Source: Niabella sp. | GTDB lineage: Bacteria > Bacteroidota > Bacteroidia > Chitinophagales > Chitinophagaceae | Reading direction: 5' to 3' | Assembly: GCA_027493055.1 (NCBI GenBank) | Contig: JAPUDO010000060.1 | Location: 1 to 64,000 of the forward strand | Length of the DNA: 64,000 bases | Shown here: in pieces, positions 63,074 to 64,000 of the stretch | Position numbering within the stretch: position 1 is the stretch's first letter | Layout of the letters: every line of letters begins with the position of its first letter | The notes under the pieces: model-generated | What the model was told of the DNA's origin: nothing | What the model saw: the letters and a program-made list of their open reading frames with translations, nothing else | Database searches by the model: none | Made by a program: the position numbers and the translations under genes

Positions 63074-64000
63074 ATGAAAAAATATTTTTTTATAACGTTC
63101 GTATCAGCCCTTCTGTTTGTGATGCCTGCGTTTGCAATGCCCGCAGACAGTAGCATGAATGTTGAATACGGATCTGCCAAATCTTTTGATGGCTCCACAA
63201 AGAAGCTCACGATGGACCTGTTTTTTCCGGCACGTGAAAAAGGGAAAAAATATCCGCTCGTGATATTAATGCATGGGGGAGGATTTGTTTCGGGCAGTAA
63301 AGAGGCTATGAAGGGGCATTGCAGGGTGCTGGCCGATTCGGGCTTTATAGCTGTTTCCATCAATTACAGAAAAGGATGGGACCAGGGTAAAAATCCCTAC
63401 ACCTGTGAAGGGGATATAGAAAGCTTTCAAAAAGCTGTTTACAGGGCTACGCAGGATGCATACGCTGCTGTACATTTTTTAATAGATAATAGTGATGCCT
63501 TTGCTATCGATACCTCCTGGATATTCTCGGGAGGTAGCAGCGCCGGCGCCGTATTGGCATTAAACCTGGCCTATCTGAAAAATGATTATGTGAAGAAGCA
63601 TTTTAAAAAAGCGTATAAAGCTTTAGGTTCGCTTGATGTAGCGGCTGATACGAAAACCCCGTTTACAATTAAAGGGATTTGCAGTATGTGGGGCGGCTTG
63701 TCAGACTCCACGCTGATCAACAGGAAATCAGCCGTGCCAACTATTTTTTATCATGGTACATCAGATATTGTAGTTCCTTATGATATAGGCCGGTTTGGTA
63801 CCGTATGCGACAATTACCCATATATTTTCGGGTCGGCGTGTTTATATCGTCAAACGGTAGCAGCGGGAAAAGCAGCTGTTTTAAATACTTCGGTGGGTGG
63901 AAAGCATGGCCCCAAAGAATATTGGTACAAAGTTACTATGAGCAATACAGCCTGTTTTTTTAAGAAGATTATGAGTAATACAGCATCTGCCCATTCGCTT
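63074..64000 (+). CDS. Secreted alpha/beta-hydrolase, truncated by the window end
   Basis: The frame starts at ATG 63074, 6 bp after the preceding stop, and stays open for 309 codons to the right edge. Signal peptide residues 1-20 (FFITFVSALLFVMPAFA). VILMHGGGFVSGSK provides the oxyanion loop and FSGGSSAGAVLAL the nucleophile Ser156. HGTSDIVVPYDIG probably carries the catalytic Asp and GGKHGPKEYW the His, so most of the enzyme is present. It is of the BD-FAE/carboxylesterase type and probably removes acyl groups from the glycan. It is distinct from the hydrolase at 20134. Confidence 0.85.
   Translation, partial: MKKYFFITFVSALLFVMPAFAMPADSSMNVEYGSAKSFDGSTKKLTMDLFFPAREKGKKYPLVILMHGGGFVSGSKEAMKGHCRVLADSGFIAVSINYRKGWDQGKNPYTCEGDIESFQKAVYRATQDAYAAVHFLIDNSDAFAIDTSWIFSGGSSAGAVLALNLAYLKNDYVKKHFKKAYKALGSLDVAADTKTPFTIKGICSMWGGLSDSTLINRKSAVPTIFYHGTSDIVVPYDIGRFGTVCDNYPYIFGSACLYRQTVAAGKAAVLNTSVGGKHGPKEYWYKVTMSNTACFFKKIMSNTASAHSL

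Noticed and set aside
1-64000. Integrative element or transposase
   Set aside because: No transposase, integrase, mobilisation gene or flanking direct repeat was found; the only mobile-looking pieces are the two short palindromic repeats.

Overview
This 64 kb window is one very large polysaccharide utilisation locus (PUL) from a Bacteroidota genome. The evidence is three SusC/SusD pairs, a FecI-type ECF sigma factor with a FecR anti-sigma factor, STN-domain TonB receptors, lipoprotein signals with a bare Cys, A/T-rich leaders without Shine-Dalgarno sequences, and a TAnnTTTG promoter motif. Long Chitinophagia-style SusC leaders and a dispersed palindromic repeat suggest Chitinophagaceae or a relative; that placement is inference, since no marker gene is present. 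All 37 coding regions I can support lie on the + strand, mostly with gaps of 1-60 bp.

Layout. (1) 1-31380, degradation block A: the tail of an upstream gene, seven S1 sulfatases, a GH78 alpha-L-rhamnosidase, a GH2 enzyme, two Asp-box beta-propellers, two alpha/beta-hydrolase esterases, two GH3 enzymes, a GH88 unsaturated glucuronyl hydrolase and a DUF1080 protein. (2) 31381-43128, uptake block: a 0.6 kb leader, an STN-type SusC with SusD, then a second SusC/SusD pair without STN and a surface glycan-binding lipoprotein. (3) 43129-51632, regulated uptake block: a 655 bp intergenic region with a terminator-like hairpin and an overlapping TGTTACA/TGTAACA palindrome array, then fecI, fecR, an STN-type SusC and a SusD carrying an unusual inserted repeat domain. 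(4) 51788-64000, degradation block B: a second GH88, GH5, two tandem Tat-exported polysaccharide-pyruvyl-transferase-like proteins, a LamG protein, GH27 alpha-galactosidase, an SGNH/DUF4886 esterase, a heparinase II/III-like protein, a jelly-roll candidate lyase and a truncated alpha/beta-hydrolase.

How it works together (inference): surface lipoproteins and SusC/D pairs capture and import a sulfated, probably acetylated, uronic-acid- and rhamnose-containing heteropolysaccharide. Lyases cut next to uronic acids, the two GH88 enzymes remove the resulting unsaturated uronates, the sulfatases and esterases strip substituents, and GH78, GH2, GH3, GH5 and GH27 finish the oligosaccharides. FecI/FecR and the STN receptor sense uptake. 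An ulvan-like glycan fits much of this; a glycosaminoglycan or another sulfated plant or algal glycan fits less completely. The strongest candidate for something undescribed is the pair of exported pyruvyl-transferase-fold proteins, because their presumed donor, phosphoenolpyruvate, is cytoplasmic.

All family calls come from reading motifs by eye; no database search was run.
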